Assembly (NCBI GenBank): GCA_964433875.1 | Contig: CAYSSO010000054.1 | Location: 1-5,679, forward strand | DNA length: 5,679 nucleotides | Direction of reading: 5' to 3' | Source of the DNA: Athalassotoga sp964433875 | GTDB taxonomy: Bacteria > Thermotogota > Thermotogae > Mesoaciditogales > Mesoaciditogaceae | Shown here: in pieces, positions 5,338 to 5,679 of the stretch | Layout: every line of letters begins with the position of its first letter | Position numbering within the stretch: position 1 is the first letter of the stretch | Made by a program: the position numbers and the translations under genes | The notes under the pieces: model-generated | What the model was told of the DNA's origin: nothing | Seen by the model: the letters and a program-made list of their open reading frames with translations, nothing else | Databases searched by the model: none

Positions 5338-5679
5338 ATGTTGCGGAGCTCTTCAGATGTGTTTCTCTTCAAATTTCCTTCTTCAGACGCTGTGTTTAAT
5401 CTCGTCTTCCTTGCTTTTCAGCGAATGGACTTTGACTCCATTTCTTCAGAACTCCTTCGGTCTTATTCTCCCATCCAAAATAAGAATCGTCCTTACGACC
5501 CTTCTTCTTTGCTCAGACTCTTTTTCATCTTAAATCTTTTCAATTTGGAATATGACTTTTACAAATCAAAACGCATTGACTCTGTCTTGTCTCGCGATTA
5601 CTTGGACCTTTGCGGCCGATTCGAAACCTATCGCCGCTTATGGCAATGTCCCTCTCGGACCTATTCATTCTTACAATAA
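5338..5679 (+). CDS. Transposase N-terminal fragment (IS1182/DUF772-like), truncated or frameshifted
   Basis: 113 residues from ATG 5338, chosen over the in-frame GTG at 5329 because GAGGTG (5326-5331) is 6 bases before the ATG and would overlap the GTG. The stretch RPYDPSSLLRLFFILNLF, then a Ser/Lys/Arg-rich link and VLSRDYLDLCG, resembles the N-terminal domain of IS1182/IS5-group (DUF772) transposases, where an (R/Y)xP..LL.LF helix is followed by a helix ending in a short D/G-rich turn. The DDE catalytic residues would lie downstream and are absent. The frame ends at TAA on the last base of the window, far short of the usual 300-450 residues. After about 5625 the residues (RFETYRRLWQCPSRT) look poor, while a neighbouring frame reads AYGNVPLGPIHSYN, suggesting frameshifts. 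Ser/Phe-rich composition with many TCT and CTT codons differs from the five host genes. Transposase identity is moderately sure, subgroup weakly so. Confidence 0.6.
   Translation: MLRSSSDVFLFKFPSSDAVFNLVFLAFQRMDFDSISSELLRSYSPIQNKNRPYDPSSLLRLFFILNLFNLEYDFYKSKRIDSVLSRDYLDLCGRFETYRRLWQCPSRTYSFLQ

Larger units (their letters stand above)
5280..5679 (+). mobile_element. Left part of a probable insertion sequence (right end outside window)
   Basis: Inferred from the transposase-like ORF and its upstream signals. The left boundary is a guess within 5194-5328. No terminal inverted repeats or target duplication can be tested because the right end is not in the window. Confidence 0.45.

Overview
The window carries five ordinary chromosomal genes (0-4.8 kb), followed by a short decayed stretch with a gene relic and the left part of a probable insertion sequence (4.8-5.7 kb). 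TTG starts (two of the five genes), strong purine-rich Shine-Dalgarno sites, a sugar-kinase/LacI pair and a secreted Zn-hydrolase fused to a lamin-tail domain suggest a fermentative bacterium, possibly of the Thermotogota or a similar low-to-mid GC lineage. This placement is an inference from gene style, not from a marker gene.

Layout. (1) 1-1936, plus strand: the 3' part of a PfkB-family sugar kinase (fructokinase-like) whose end overlaps a LacI/GalR-family repressor by 8 bases. They form a two-gene tail of a carbohydrate operon whose promoter lies left of the window. (2) 1968-2630, plus: a HlyIII/YqfA-type seven-helix membrane protein with its own likely extended -10 promoter. (3) 2624-3754, minus: a secreted phospholipase C/P1-nuclease-fold enzyme with all nine expected zinc ligands and a C-terminal lamin-tail domain. 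It converges on and overlaps hlyIII by 7 bases. (4) 3755-3869: a compact divergent promoter region containing a perfect 14-bp palindrome. (5) 3870-4802, plus: a YrbG-type Ca2+/cation antiporter with two alpha-repeats.

(6) 4803-5679: no intact gene. On the minus strand lie scrambled remains of a glutamate decarboxylase. It keeps a good ribosome site and ATG but has a likely one-base frameshift in a poly-A tract, at least two internal deletions (one removing the PLP-lysine segment) and no C-terminus. Diverging from it on the plus strand is the N-terminal part of a transposase-like ORF. A potential long-range stem covers its ribosome binding site.

The genes do not form one pathway. The kinase and repressor are one sugar-use unit; the hydrolase and antiporter share a promoter region and could be co-regulated. 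I do not see a novel multi-gene system. The most informative points are the decarboxylase relic, the palindrome in the divergent promoter and the hydrolase/lamin-tail fusion.
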